A stretch of DNA of 53,232 bases. It comes from Bacillota bacterium (GTDB lineage: Bacteria; Bacillota; Clostridia; Saccharofermentanales; DTU023). The stretch spans positions 1-53,232 of the forward strand of contig JAKPXB010000002.1 in NCBI GenBank assembly GCA_029570375.1, given 5' to 3'. How positions within the stretch are numbered: the first letter of the stretch is position 1; every line of letters begins with the position of its first letter. Both the position numbers and the translations under genes were made by a program. The notes below the pieces were generated by a model. The model did no database searches. It was not told the DNA's origin and saw only the letters and a list, made by a program, of their open reading frames with translations. Below, piece by piece: positions 8,507 to 16,720 of this stretch.

Positions 8507-10555
8507 CTATCGTCTGGCGAGTCCGCGCGGGCGGGAGGCGCGCAGGGCGTTCAGCACGGCGAGCAGCATGACGCCCGTGTCGGCAAAAACAGCGGCCCAG
8601 AGTGTCGTTATCCCAAAGGCGCCGAGCGCCAGGAGAATGCCTTTGACAAGCAGAATAAAGAGTACATTCTCGCGTACACGGTTTCTGGTCTGCGAGGCGA
8701 TGCTGACCGCGTCGGGGATGAGTTGAAGTTCGTCTGTCATGATGACGACATCGGCCGCCTCGACCGCGGCGTCTGAACCGAGTGCGCCCATGCTGATCCC
8801 GATATCAGCCAGCCGCAGGACAGGCGCATCATTGATCCCGTCGCCGACAAAGGCGGTCCTGCCGCCGGTATCCGCGAGTATCTGCTCAAGGTGGCGCATT
8901 TTCTCCTCCGGCAATAATTGAGCGTGCAGATCATCCGCTCCCAGCTCTTCTGACACGGCGGCCGCACTTCCATGCCGATCGCCGGAAAGGATCGAAATTC
9001 TTCTGACGCCTCTGTCCCGCAGCCTCCGGACAGCATCTGCCGCCCCTTCGCGCAAGGTGTCTTCTGCGTACAGTGTCCCGATCCATGCGCGATCGTACGC
9101 GGTATGGATCAATGTGGCGGATGGCAGATCCGCCAATGTTTCCGGGATATGAATACCGTATTTCTCAAGCAGCTGCCGGTTTCCGACGAGCAATTGTTTC
9201 CCGGATACTTCAGCGGACATTCCCAGTCCCGCGATTTCGTGGATATCAGTGAGGACAGCACCTTCCGCGGAGGCTTCCTGCCTGTGATCAGCGGTTCGAG
9301 CCGCGTTCCGCACAGTATCGGAGGCGGAATCGGTTACTGCTCCGCCACTTTCGCACAGTTTCGCAGCCGCTTGCGCAAGCGGATGATGGGAGTGCCGTTC
9401 CAGATCCGCCGTGAGTCGGAGGAAATCTTCTTTCGGGAATTCATCGCTCCATTCCATACGCGTGATCGAAAAGTCTCCCGTGGTTAACGTCCCCGTCTTG
9501 TCAAAGACAATCGTATCGAGATCGGCGAGGGCTTCCAGGTACTGGCTCCCGCGGATGAGAATACTGCGCTTTGACGCGCTTCCCATGCCGGCGATAAAGG
9601 CGAGGGGCACGGAAATGACAAGCGCGCACGGGCAGGAGATAACGAGAAAGCTGAGAGCCCTGTACCCCCAGGTGCGCAGGTCCTGACCGGGCATCAGCAA
9701 CGGGGGGAGAAAGGCGAGCAGAACAGCCAGACAGACGACGACGGGTGTATAAAAACGGGCAAAACGCGCGGTAAACGATTCAATCGTTGTCTTTTTCTGT
9801 TCCGCTTCCTCAGCGAGTTTCATGATACGCATTACCGCCGAGTGTTGTTCGTCTCTGAGCGTCAGCAAAGTCAGAACACGGCTTCCGTTGATGGCGCCCG
9901 CCAGAATATCGTCGCCCGTCATTTTTTCGACCGGCTGTGACTCGCCCGTCAGGGCGGAATAGTCGAGAGACGCGCTTTCGCTGAGCAGTGTCGAATCGAG
10001 AGGAACCCGTTCGCCCGGATAGATGAGTATCCGGTCTCCCGGACGAATGTGAGAGGGATCACAATCCACTGTGCCATCTTCGGTTATCAGGTGCGCTATG
10101 TCTGGCCGAACGGTTCGCAGCGCCTCGATCGAGCGCCGTGTCCTGTCGACCGCCCGGTCTTCGAGTTCCGAGCCGAGCAGATAGAGGAGCATCACAGCGC
10201 AGCCTTCCGCGTATTCGCCGATGACAAAAGCTCCGATTGTCGCGACCGTCATCAGGAAATGTTCGGTGAATACATGGCCGCGCGCGACGTTCCCGAAAGC
10301 CTCCAGGATGACGCCTGTGCCGGCGATGAGATAGCTCGCGGTAAAGAAAGCAACAGATAAAGATTCAGGTTCCCTGCCTCGCGCAGCGAACGCGGCGATA
10401 AAGAGGACAACGGCGGCGGCCAGCCGGACACGTGGGGAGACGATTGACCTGAGAAAACGAAAGCGGCTGTTTTTGGCGGCGGCATGCGCGTCCGGTGCGC
10501 GGTGACCGTGGCAATGACCGCAGGAACAGGAGTGTGCGGGGGCGTTACTTTTCAT
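8507..10555 (-). CDS. P1B-type heavy-metal ATPase (Zn/Cd/Pb exporter class)
   Basis: This 682-residue transporter pumps soft or transition metals out of the cytoplasm with ATP. It has the CPC metal site at 308-310, the actuator TGES at 203-206, the phosphorylated aspartate D352 in DKTGTLT and the hinge GDGINDAP. There is no N-terminal HMA ferredoxin-like domain; instead the first 25 residues form a Cys/His-rich stretch (CSCGHCHGH). The CPC class and a SmtB/CadC-like regulator with both metal-site motifs suggest Zn/Cd/Pb. The start codon overlaps the regulator's stop by 11 bases, so the two are translationally coupled. Confidence 0.92.
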   Translation of the reverse strand: MKSNAPAHSCSCGHCHGHRAPDAHAAAKNSRFRFLRSIVSPRVRLAAAVVLFIAAFAARGREPESLSVAFFTASYLIAGTGVILEAFGNVARGHVFTEHFLMTVATIGAFVIGEYAEGCAVMLLYLLGSELEDRAVDRTRRSIEALRTVRPDIAHLITEDGTVDCDPSHIRPGDRILIYPGERVPLDSTLLSESASLDYSALTGESQPVEKMTGDDILAGAINGSRVLTLLTLRDEQHSAVMRIMKLAEEAEQKKTTIESFTARFARFYTPVVVCLAVLLAFLPPLLMPGQDLRTWGYRALSFLVISCPCALVISVPLAFIAGMGSASKRSILIRGSQYLEALADLDTIVFDKTGTLTTGDFSITRMEWSDEFPKEDFLRLTADLERHSHHPLAQAAAKLCESGGAVTDSASDTVRNAARTADHRQEASAEGAVLTDIHEIAGLGMSAEVSGKQLLVGNRQLLEKYGIHIPETLADLPSATLIHTAYDRAWIGTLYAEDTLREGAADAVRRLRDRGVRRISILSGDRHGSAAAVSEELGADDLHAQLLPEEKMRHLEQILADTGGRTAFVGDGINDAPVLRLADIGISMGALGSDAAVEAADVVIMTDELQLIPDAVSIASQTRNRVRENVLFILLVKGILLALGAFGITTLWAAVFADTGVMLLAVLNALRASRPRGLARR

Positions 10556-10916
10556 TGAGGTGTTCCATCCCTACATCGAGAATATCTTTGACGTGCTCGT
10601 CATCGAGCGAGTAGTAGACAACTTTGCCGTCACGCCTGCTTCTGACAAGCCTTGCACTTTTCAGCACGCGGAGCTGATGTGAAATTGCCGACTGAGACAT
10701 GGAAAGAATGGCCGACAGATCACAGACACACAGCTCTGAATCGTGAAGAGCGAATAATAAACGGATCCGTGTAGAATCACCGAATACCTTGAAAAATTCA
10801 GCGAGCTCAAACAGGTATTCCTCGTCCGGCATCGCTTTTCTCGCTTTTCGTACCGCCTCCTCATGGATCATGGGAAATTCGCAAAGGGAGTCGTCTTTTC
10901 GGTTGATATCGTCCAT
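10545..10916 (-). CDS. SmtB/CadC-type metal-sensing repressor
   Basis: This 123-residue ArsR/SmtB winged-helix repressor keeps both classic metal sites: ELCVCDL (alpha-3 CxC site, as in CadC) and, in the last helix, a DxH-x10-HxxE pattern (the alpha-5 zinc site of SmtB/CzrA). The frame is open upstream to 10958, but the ATG at 10916, beginning MDDINRKDD, gives the normal family length. It overlaps the ATPase gene that it very likely controls. Which site is regulatory cannot be told from sequence. Confidence 0.85.
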   Translation of the reverse strand: MDDINRKDDSLCEFPMIHEEAVRKARKAMPDEEYLFELAEFFKVFGDSTRIRLLFALHDSELCVCDLSAILSMSQSAISHQLRVLKSARLVRSRRDGKVVYYSLDDEHVKDILDVGMEHLNEK

Positions 10917-10970
10917 AAAATGCGCCTTTCTGCAGACCGGCCGGCCGCGCGCGGCCACCCCTGTATGTCT

Positions 10971-11036
10971 AACATTAGATCATATGATCAAATGTTCATA
11001 TATAATAATCATAGACATCCGCTTAGCTCTTGTCAA
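10971..11036 (-). promoter_or_regulatory. Promoter and SmtB/CadC-type operator of the metal ATPase operon
   Basis: On the minus strand, TTGACA (11031-11036) and TATGAT (11008-11013) are 17 bases apart. Directly downstream, 10971-10996 is a 26-base near-perfect palindrome with half-sites AACATTAGATCAT and ATGATCAAATGTT. Its position over the start of transcription and its AT-rich dyad form suit repression by the SmtB/CadC-like protein. Confidence 0.7.
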
Positions 11037-11194
11037 AGGTTTTTTTATGATCATCGGATTTTCCCCGGCGCGGATGCTCCGCGTGTCTCTTCCGACAGGC
11101 GAGGGGGTAGCGTGTTTTCCTTTCAATAGGTAGAATAACAGTAAGGAACCGTTCGCGCTTTTTTTTGATCGCATATCCGAGGGGGAAAACTATT

Positions 11195-12385
11195 ATGAAG
11201 ATCGAAAGTCATCACGGTTTTGCTACGCGTCAGATTCACGCCGGTAAGGAAAAAAATCCCAAAGGCGCTCTGGCGACACCGATCTATCAGACTTCAACTT
11301 TTGAATTTGACTCGGTGAAGCACGGAGGCGCCTGCTTCGCAGGGGAAAGTGAAGGGTACATTTACACTAGGCTCGGGAATCCGTCTCTGAAAGTGGTCGA
11401 GAAAAAAATAGCTTCCCTTGAGGGCGGCGAAGCCTGTCTCGCGGCGGCGTCCGGCATGGGCGCGATTTCTTCCTCGCTTTGGACGGCGCTCTCGTCCGGA
11501 GATGAGATTATCGCGGATGAGACGCTGTACGGATGCACCTATTCTCTGCTTGCGCACCAGTTCAGGCGTTTCGGAATTGTCACGACTTTTTGTGATCTCT
11601 CAGATCCCGGGAATCTGAGAGATGCGCTCACCGAAAGGACGAAAGTTGTCTATTTCGAGACACCCTGCAACCCGACGCTCAAAATCATCGATATCGAGTC
11701 AGTTGCCGGCATTGCACACGCGTACAACCCGGCGATTAAGGTGTTTGTCGACAACACGTTCTGCTCGCCATATCTGCAGACGCCGCTCGCGGCAGGGGCG
11801 GATGTGATCGTTCACAGCGCGACGAAATACCTGAACGGCCACGGGGATGTCATCGGTGGTTTCGTCGTAAGCGATGAGGCGTTCATTGCCGATTGCACCA
11901 TGATCGGCCTGAAGGATCTGACCGGGGCTGTCATGAGCCCCTTTAACGCGTACCTTATTGAGCGCGGCCTGAAGACACTCGATCTGCGTATGGAAAAACA
12001 CTGTTCAAACGCTGAAAAAATCGCGCGTTACCTTCTCGGGCATCCGGCGGTGACGCGCGTTTACTACCCGGGATTCGAAGACTTTCCCGGCCATGAGACC
12101 GCGAAACGGCAGATGCGCCGCTTCGGCGGCATGATCGCTGTCGAATTCAATATGAGTCGGGACGAAACGGCAGCCGCGATTGATAACCTCGAGCTCTGCG
12201 TGATCGCCGTGTCACTCGGTGACGCCGAGACGCTGGTCGAACAGCCGGCGACCATGACACATTCGACGTACAGCGGAGAAGAGCTGAAGGCTTCCGGGAT
12301 CTCCGAGAGTCTGGTGCGCATCTCCGTCGGTCTGGAAGACGCGGAAGATATCATCGCCGATTTTGAGCGCGTGCTGCGGCGGTAA
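11195..12385 (+). CDS. megL: Methionine gamma-lyase (trans-sulfuration PLP enzyme)
   Basis: This 396-residue fold-type I PLP enzyme cleaves L-methionine to methanethiol, 2-oxobutyrate and ammonia. It has YTRLGNP, the active-site LYGCTYSL with Tyr112 and Cys114 (the cysteine is characteristic of methionine gamma-lyase rather than cystathionine enzymes), VFVDNTFCSP with the PLP-pairing aspartate, and the PLP lysine K211 in SATKYLNGH. The ATG at 11195 is chosen because GAGGGGG precedes it; a TTG at 11165 is upstream in frame. It is monocistronic. It fits an amino-acid-fermenting lifestyle together with the ornithine genes. Confidence 0.88.
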   Translation: MKIESHHGFATRQIHAGKEKNPKGALATPIYQTSTFEFDSVKHGGACFAGESEGYIYTRLGNPSLKVVEKKIASLEGGEACLAAASGMGAISSSLWTALSSGDEIIADETLYGCTYSLLAHQFRRFGIVTTFCDLSDPGNLRDALTERTKVVYFETPCNPTLKIIDIESVAGIAHAYNPAIKVFVDNTFCSPYLQTPLAAGADVIVHSATKYLNGHGDVIGGFVVSDEAFIADCTMIGLKDLTGAVMSPFNAYLIERGLKTLDLRMEKHCSNAEKIARYLLGHPAVTRVYYPGFEDFPGHETAKRQMRRFGGMIAVEFNMSRDETAAAIDNLELCVIAVSLGDAETLVEQPATMTHSTYSGEELKASGISESLVRISVGLEDAEDIIADFERVLRR

Positions 12386-12394
12386 AAACAGTGT

Positions 12395-12423
12395 TTGCGC
12401 GACTGGAATCTCTGTGTTATCAT
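12395..12423 (+). promoter_or_regulatory. Probable rpmB promoter
   Basis: TTGCGC (12395-12400) and TATCAT (12418-12423) are separated by 17 bases and lie about 60 bases before rpmB. A very similar pair precedes secG, which supports the assignment. Confidence 0.5.
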
Positions 12424-12485
12424 CTTGATTGCGCTTTTGCGCAACCGATACGATTTAATGCCACGAAAAGGTGAGGAGATACAAC

Positions 12486-12683
12486 ATGGCCAGATGCGAA
12501 ATTTGTTCGAAAGATATGTTCTTCGGCAGAAAGATCCAAATCACACGTTCGCAGATTTCCCGCCGTGCGCTGCACCGCCAACGCGCGAACGTTAAGAAAG
12601 TGCACGTTATTGTGGACGGCGTACCCAAGAGCATGCATGTGTGCACGCGCTGCCTCAGGAGCGGCCTGGTTCAACGCGCTTAA
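12486..12683 (+). CDS. rpmB: 50S ribosomal protein L28, zinc-ribbon form
   Basis: This 65-residue protein is bacterial L28, with the start MARCEICSKDMFFG and the RRALHRQRANVKKVHV stretch. It is the cysteine-bearing (C+) paralog type: CEIC near the N-terminus and CTRC near the C-terminus form a four-cysteine zinc site. GAGGAG precedes the ATG. It is followed by a strong terminator and stands alone between megL and the convergent rnf operon. Confidence 0.93.
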   Translation: MARCEICSKDMFFGRKIQITRSQISRRALHRQRANVKKVHVIVDGVPKSMHVCTRCLRSGLVQRA

Positions 12684-12731
12684 GGAATTATTAAGGAGCG
12701 TAATCGACTGCCGGTCGGTTCCACAAGAAAT

Positions 12732-12785
12732 AAAACACCTGACGCCCCGTGAAAGACCGGATCTGGCAGAGAGTCAGGTGTTTTT
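12732..12785. terminator. Bidirectional terminator between rpmB and the rnf operon
   Basis: AAAACACCTGAC (12732-12743) pairs with GTCAGGTGTTTT (12774-12785 region), with T-runs on both strands. It can terminate rpmB on the plus strand and rnfB on the minus strand. Confidence 0.8.
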
Positions 12786-12834
12786 GTTTGTTGCGGTTAG
12801 TGCAGTATCTGTTATTTCAATAATTTATCCGGCG

Positions 12835-13674
12835 TTATGATTCCTTCGCGCGCGGACCTCCGAGAAGGCCGCGCCGGATGGCTTTGGTCGGGCAGACCTC
12901 CGCGCATTTCCCACAGTGGATGCAGGCGTACTGGTCAACAACGGCGAGGTTGTCTTCGATTTTTATCGCCTTCACGGGACAGGATCGCGCGCAGCGCCCG
13001 CAGGCGATGCACCCCGTTTTACAGGCATTTCTCACAGTTTTGGCGGGCCAGTGATTTGAACAGGTGGCATTGGCGGCGAGTTCGTGTTTCGGAATCAGCC
13101 TGATCAGATGTTTCGGGCAGACCTTCACGCATTTCCCGCACGCGGTGCAGTTGTTGTGATTCACTTTCGCGATGCCGTCTTCGAGATAGAGGGCGTGGAA
13201 TTCACAGACTTCAACACAATCGCCAAAACCGAGGCAGCCGAATGTACAGGAGTTCGGCCCGGAAAAGAGCCCGTTGGCTGAGGCGCAGTGCGGTGTCCCT
13301 GTGTATGTATAACGCTCGTGTGTATGTTCGCGGGTCCCCTGGCAGAAGACGTTCGCGACGAGAGGGACGACCGCACCGGCTTTTACGCCGAGTGCAGCCG
13401 CGACGGCGGTCGCCGTCTCCTGGCCGCCCGCCGTGCAAAGCCCGGTATTCTTTTCGGCTCCTTCGGCAAGGGCTGTCGAGTACGCGGCACAGCCGCTATA
13501 GCCGCATCCTCCGCAGTTCACGCCGGGGAGGATGCCTTCCAGTTCCTGCTGAAGGGCATCCTTCTCAACACTGAAGTAGTGGAAGACCGTCAAAATGACA
13601 GCGCCCATAATGATGGCGACGCCTCCCCCGATGACGGTGGCGGTCAGAATAGGACTCAAAAGGAAATTAATCAT
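12835..13674 (-). CDS. rnfB: Rnf complex subunit B, multi-cluster ferredoxin
   Basis: RnfB accepts electrons from reduced ferredoxin for the membrane Rnf complex (ferredoxin:NAD oxidoreductase coupled to ion export). This 279-residue protein has one N-terminal membrane helix, the CGGCGYSGC-type Fe4S4 domain near residue 54, a CTFGCLGFGDC stretch, and three classic CxxCxxCxxxC ferredoxin motifs (CTACGKC, CIACGRC, CIHCGKC). It is the last gene of the operon and has a GGAGG site before its ATG. Confidence 0.95.
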   Translation of the reverse strand: MINFLLSPILTATVIGGGVAIIMGAVILTVFHYFSVEKDALQQELEGILPGVNCGGCGYSGCAAYSTALAEGAEKNTGLCTAGGQETATAVAAALGVKAGAVVPLVANVFCQGTREHTHERYTYTGTPHCASANGLFSGPNSCTFGCLGFGDCVEVCEFHALYLEDGIAKVNHNNCTACGKCVKVCPKHLIRLIPKHELAANATCSNHWPAKTVRNACKTGCIACGRCARSCPVKAIKIEDNLAVVDQYACIHCGKCAEVCPTKAIRRGLLGGPRAKES

Positions 13675-13697
13675 CGATAGACCTCCATTTCCCCATC

Positions 13698-14288
13698 TCA
13701 GCCGAAAAGGTTTTCAATCACGCCTTTGAATCCCATAAAGGATACAGAGACGATAGAAGCGGCCATGAGTGTGATCGGGAGTCCTTTCATAAACTCTGGA
13801 ATATCGGCTTTCGCCATTTTTTCCCGCACGCCGGAGAATAAAAACATCGCCAGCATGTATCCGACGCCCGCTCCGAATGACGACATCATGGCGCCGCCGA
13901 AATGGTAGGTTTCCTGAATGTTGATCAGCATAACGCCGAGGATCGCGCAGTTCGTCGTAATCAGCGGAAGGTAGATGCCCATCGCCTTGTAGAGCGGAGG
14001 GAACAGCTTGCGGATGATAGCCTCGAGTACCTGAACCACAGAAGCGATCACGAGAATAAAGACGACCGTCTGCAGATATCCCAGTTTTAAGGGCTCCAGA
14101 AGCGACCAGTATACGGGGTAAGTGATCCCCGTCGCGACCATCATCACGAAGATGACGGCGACACTCATGCCCATCGCGTTCTTCAGATTTTTTGTCAGCC
14201 CGATAAAGGAGCAGACACCCAGAAATCTTGAGAGAACGAGGTTGTCAATCAGAATGACACTGAACAGAATGATCAGCATTTCTTTCAT
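13698..14288 (-). CDS. rnfA: Rnf complex subunit A, integral membrane
   Basis: This 196-residue, six-helix membrane protein is RnfA, which with RnfE forms the two-fold pseudo-symmetric core of the ion-translocating Rnf complex. The N-terminal segment IDNLVLSRFLGVC with its conserved cysteine, and the internal TTNCAILGVML with a second, are the positions that ligate the membrane Fe-S cluster in this family. The start overlaps the rnfE stop in an ATGA arrangement. Confidence 0.95.
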   Translation of the reverse strand: MKEMLIILFSVILIDNLVLSRFLGVCSFIGLTKNLKNAMGMSVAVIFVMMVATGITYPVYWSLLEPLKLGYLQTVVFILVIASVVQVLEAIIRKLFPPLYKAMGIYLPLITTNCAILGVMLINIQETYHFGGAMMSSFGAGVGYMLAMFLFSGVREKMAKADIPEFMKGLPITLMAASIVSVSFMGFKGVIENLFG

Positions 14289-15115
14289 TTCGCTTCCTCC
14301 TTATCCTTATCGGCTGATTCCGCGTTTTTGCCTCCGGCGAGAATACCGGGCTCTTTCATCGCTTCAGGAACAGCGTCCGCGCCGGGCACGCGGGGAGGCC
14401 GCGGTCCGTCAAACACTTCTTTTTCTTCGTAAATAGCGTCTGTGTGTGCGCTGATACTCCCGGGATAGTGCTGGCGGTCCATCGTCGCCTGAGGCTGGCG
14501 CGCGTAGAACCGTCGGCTCAGTTTCTGCATAAGGGCGACCATAAGGCCGAAGACGGCGAAACCGCCTGCGGGCAGGCCGAAGATCATCATCGGTCTGAGG
14601 CCGTTCTCTGTGATCCAGGGCATCTGAATGCCGAAGAATGTTCCGAATCCGAGAATTTCGCGGAGCGATCCGATGGCGAACAGCGCGAGCGTAAATCCCG
14701 CCCCCATGCCGAGCGCGTCGAGAACCGAGCGGCCGACACCGTGGCTGTTGGCAAAGGCTTCCGCGCGCCCCAGGATGATGCAGTTTACGGTGATCAGGGG
14801 AATAAAGATCCCGAGCGACGCGTTGAGCGCCGGTACATAGGCCTGCAAGAGGAATTGCAGGACGGTGACGAGGCTCGCGATGATGGTGATGTAAGCGGGG
14901 ATCCTGATTCTGTCCGGGATCGCTTTCCGAAGCAGAGAGATGACGGAGTTGGATAAGATGAGGACAGCTGTCGAAGCAGCGCCCATGCCCAGTCCATTGG
15001 ACGCCGACGTGGTCACGGCGAGTGCCGGGCACGTGCCGAGGGTGAGGACGAGCAGAGGGTTCTCTTTGATGATACCTTTGAGGAATTCATTTAATATGGA
15101 GTTTTTCTTGGCCAT
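14285..15115 (-). CDS. rnfE: Rnf complex subunit E, with long C-terminal tail
   Basis: RnfE is the membrane partner of RnfA; it shows LTLGTCPALAVT and TVNCIILGRAEAFA with the paired cysteines expected for the shared membrane Fe-S cluster. The protein is 276 residues; the usual length is around 200-230. The last 70 or so residues are hydrophilic, charged and low in complexity (ending AESADKDKEEAK), and are probably a disordered cytoplasmic tail. GGGAGG precedes the ATG. Confidence 0.94.
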   Translation of the reverse strand: MAKKNSILNEFLKGIIKENPLLVLTLGTCPALAVTTSASNGLGMGAASTAVLILSNSVISLLRKAIPDRIRIPAYITIIASLVTVLQFLLQAYVPALNASLGIFIPLITVNCIILGRAEAFANSHGVGRSVLDALGMGAGFTLALFAIGSLREILGFGTFFGIQMPWITENGLRPMMIFGLPAGGFAVFGLMVALMQKLSRRFYARQPQATMDRQHYPGSISAHTDAIYEEKEVFDGPRPPRVPGADAVPEAMKEPGILAGGKNAESADKDKEEAK

Positions 15116-15117
15116 CG

Positions 15118-15747
15118 TTATTTTCCTCCCTCTATCCGCATAAACGCGCTGAAAGCCTCGGCGGCCGCTTTGACAGAACTGATCACGGATTTGGATGAGA
15201 TAGTCGCGCTGCTCACCATGTCAATGTCAGTGAGGGGATCAGTCAGCGCGCGGTCTTTGAACTGGTTTGTAAACTGAGATCGGGAAACGTTCTGTCCCAG
15301 GCCGGCCGTCTCGCCGGACGCGTCGGGGACGATGCCCACGATTTTTCCCTCAAGGTCGAATCCCACCATGACCGGGACTTTCCCTCCGTAACCTTTGCTT
15401 GAGGCGCGGAGAATCGCTCCGACGACTTCCCCGCCTTTCTTGACGACAAAGAGCTGGTCAATGGACGGGTAGTCAGCCGTCAGATCGACCGCGCGTTGTG
15501 AAGGGAAGCTCTTTCCCGCTTCTTCGAGCGCTTCTGCCGGGTATTCATCCGCTTCGGGGAAGAGGGCGCGCTTGTTCGCGTCCGCCATCAGCTGGGCCTG
15601 CCGCGCGCGCGCGTCGGAGGTGATGGTCGCCGTTACAGAGAGCATAGCGACACAGACGGAACAGACCAGCGTCAGGATGATGACGGGGACAAGCCCCCGT
15701 TCTTTAAAGGGAAGGCGCGGCTCGTTGTTTTTCTTATGACTTGACAT
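15118..15747 (-). CDS. rnfG: Rnf complex subunit G, covalent-FMN protein
   Basis: This 209-residue protein has an N-terminal membrane anchor (LVPVIILTLVCSVCVAML) and an extracytoplasmic FMN-binding domain. The threonine in VSSATISSKSV is the usual site of covalent FMN attachment, via a phosphoester bond. The ATG at 15747 is preferred over the TTG at 15762 because GGAGG lies 8 bases upstream. The gene overlaps rnfD by 14 bases. Confidence 0.93.
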   Translation of the reverse strand: MSSHKKNNEPRLPFKERGLVPVIILTLVCSVCVAMLSVTATITSDARARQAQLMADANKRALFPEADEYPAEALEEAGKSFPSQRAVDLTADYPSIDQLFVVKKGGEVVGAILRASSKGYGGKVPVMVGFDLEGKIVGIVPDASGETAGLGQNVSRSQFTNQFKDRALTDPLTDIDMVSSATISSKSVISSVKAAAEAFSAFMRIEGGK

Positions 15748-16720
15748 GCTTGACACCTCCAATCGTCAAAGGTGTTGTCCAGCGCTCAATATGGGGGGTC
15801 AGGATGTTCATCAGCAATACAGCAAAAGAAACGCCTTCCGGCATCGCGCTGAAAACGCGCAGGAGTCCTGTCAATAACCCCGCACCGATACCGAAGATGA
15901 TTTTCCCGGGAATCGTCGTAGGCGTTGTGACGTAATCTGTCACCATGAAGAATGCCGCCAGTATGAGCGCGCCGGAGAGCAGATGGACGAGGACATCCTG
16001 GCCGGTTGCCCACGTGAACAGGACCGTTGTTCCGATGAATGTCAGCGGCGCCCAGACATCGATGATTCCCGTCATCAGGAGATACAGACCTCCGATCAGG
16101 AGCGCAATGACGGAAGTCTCGCCGATACAGCCGGCATGGCGGCCAAAGAACAAATCGAGAGCGGATGGCAGATAAGGCTGGCCCTGCGCGGCGATGGCAA
16201 GGGGTGTCGAACTCGACACGAGATCTGTCGTTGTTTTGCCGATTGATTCGAGATAGGTTGAGCTCGAAGCGAGATCAGAACCGATAAACCGGCCCAGGAC
16301 GCTGAATGTCGAAATCTGCGCCGTAAATGAAACGGACAGGACGATGCGGGCGGTGACAGCGGGATTGGCGAAGTTCTCGCCCAGACCGCCGAACATCTGT
16401 TTGACGACGACTATGGCGACAAAGTTTCCGATCAGAAGAACCCAGACCGGACAGGTGGCCGGAAGGCTCGCCGCGAGGAGAAGTCCGGTGACGACAGCCG
16501 AAAGATCACCCACGGTCTGTTTCCTCTTCATCACTATTCGGGACAATGCTTCAAAGAGAACGGCCGAACAGGCGCTGACGGCGAAGAGCATCAAGGCTCT
16601 CCAGCCGAAAATAAAATATGAAGCGATGATCACCGGAACAAGCGCGATGATCACATGCAGCATTACGGAACGCGTTGACACGCGGTCACGAATATGCGGG
16701 GAAGCAGAAACGCGTAACAT
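15734..16720 (-). CDS. rnfD: Rnf complex subunit D, integral membrane flavoprotein
   Basis: This 328-residue NqrB/RnfD-family membrane protein has about nine or ten helices. The segment SSSTPLAIA corresponds to the covalent-FMN threonine motif of the family. It shares one base with the rnfC stop codon and overlaps rnfG. GGAGG precedes its ATG. Confidence 0.94.
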   Translation of the reverse strand: MLRVSASPHIRDRVSTRSVMLHVIIALVPVIIASYFIFGWRALMLFAVSACSAVLFEALSRIVMKRKQTVGDLSAVVTGLLLAASLPATCPVWVLLIGNFVAIVVVKQMFGGLGENFANPAVTARIVLSVSFTAQISTFSVLGRFIGSDLASSSTYLESIGKTTTDLVSSSTPLAIAAQGQPYLPSALDLFFGRHAGCIGETSVIALLIGGLYLLMTGIIDVWAPLTFIGTTVLFTWATGQDVLVHLLSGALILAAFFMVTDYVTTPTTIPGKIIFGIGAGLLTGLLRVFSAMPEGVSFAVLLMNILTPHIERWTTPLTIGGVKHVKS

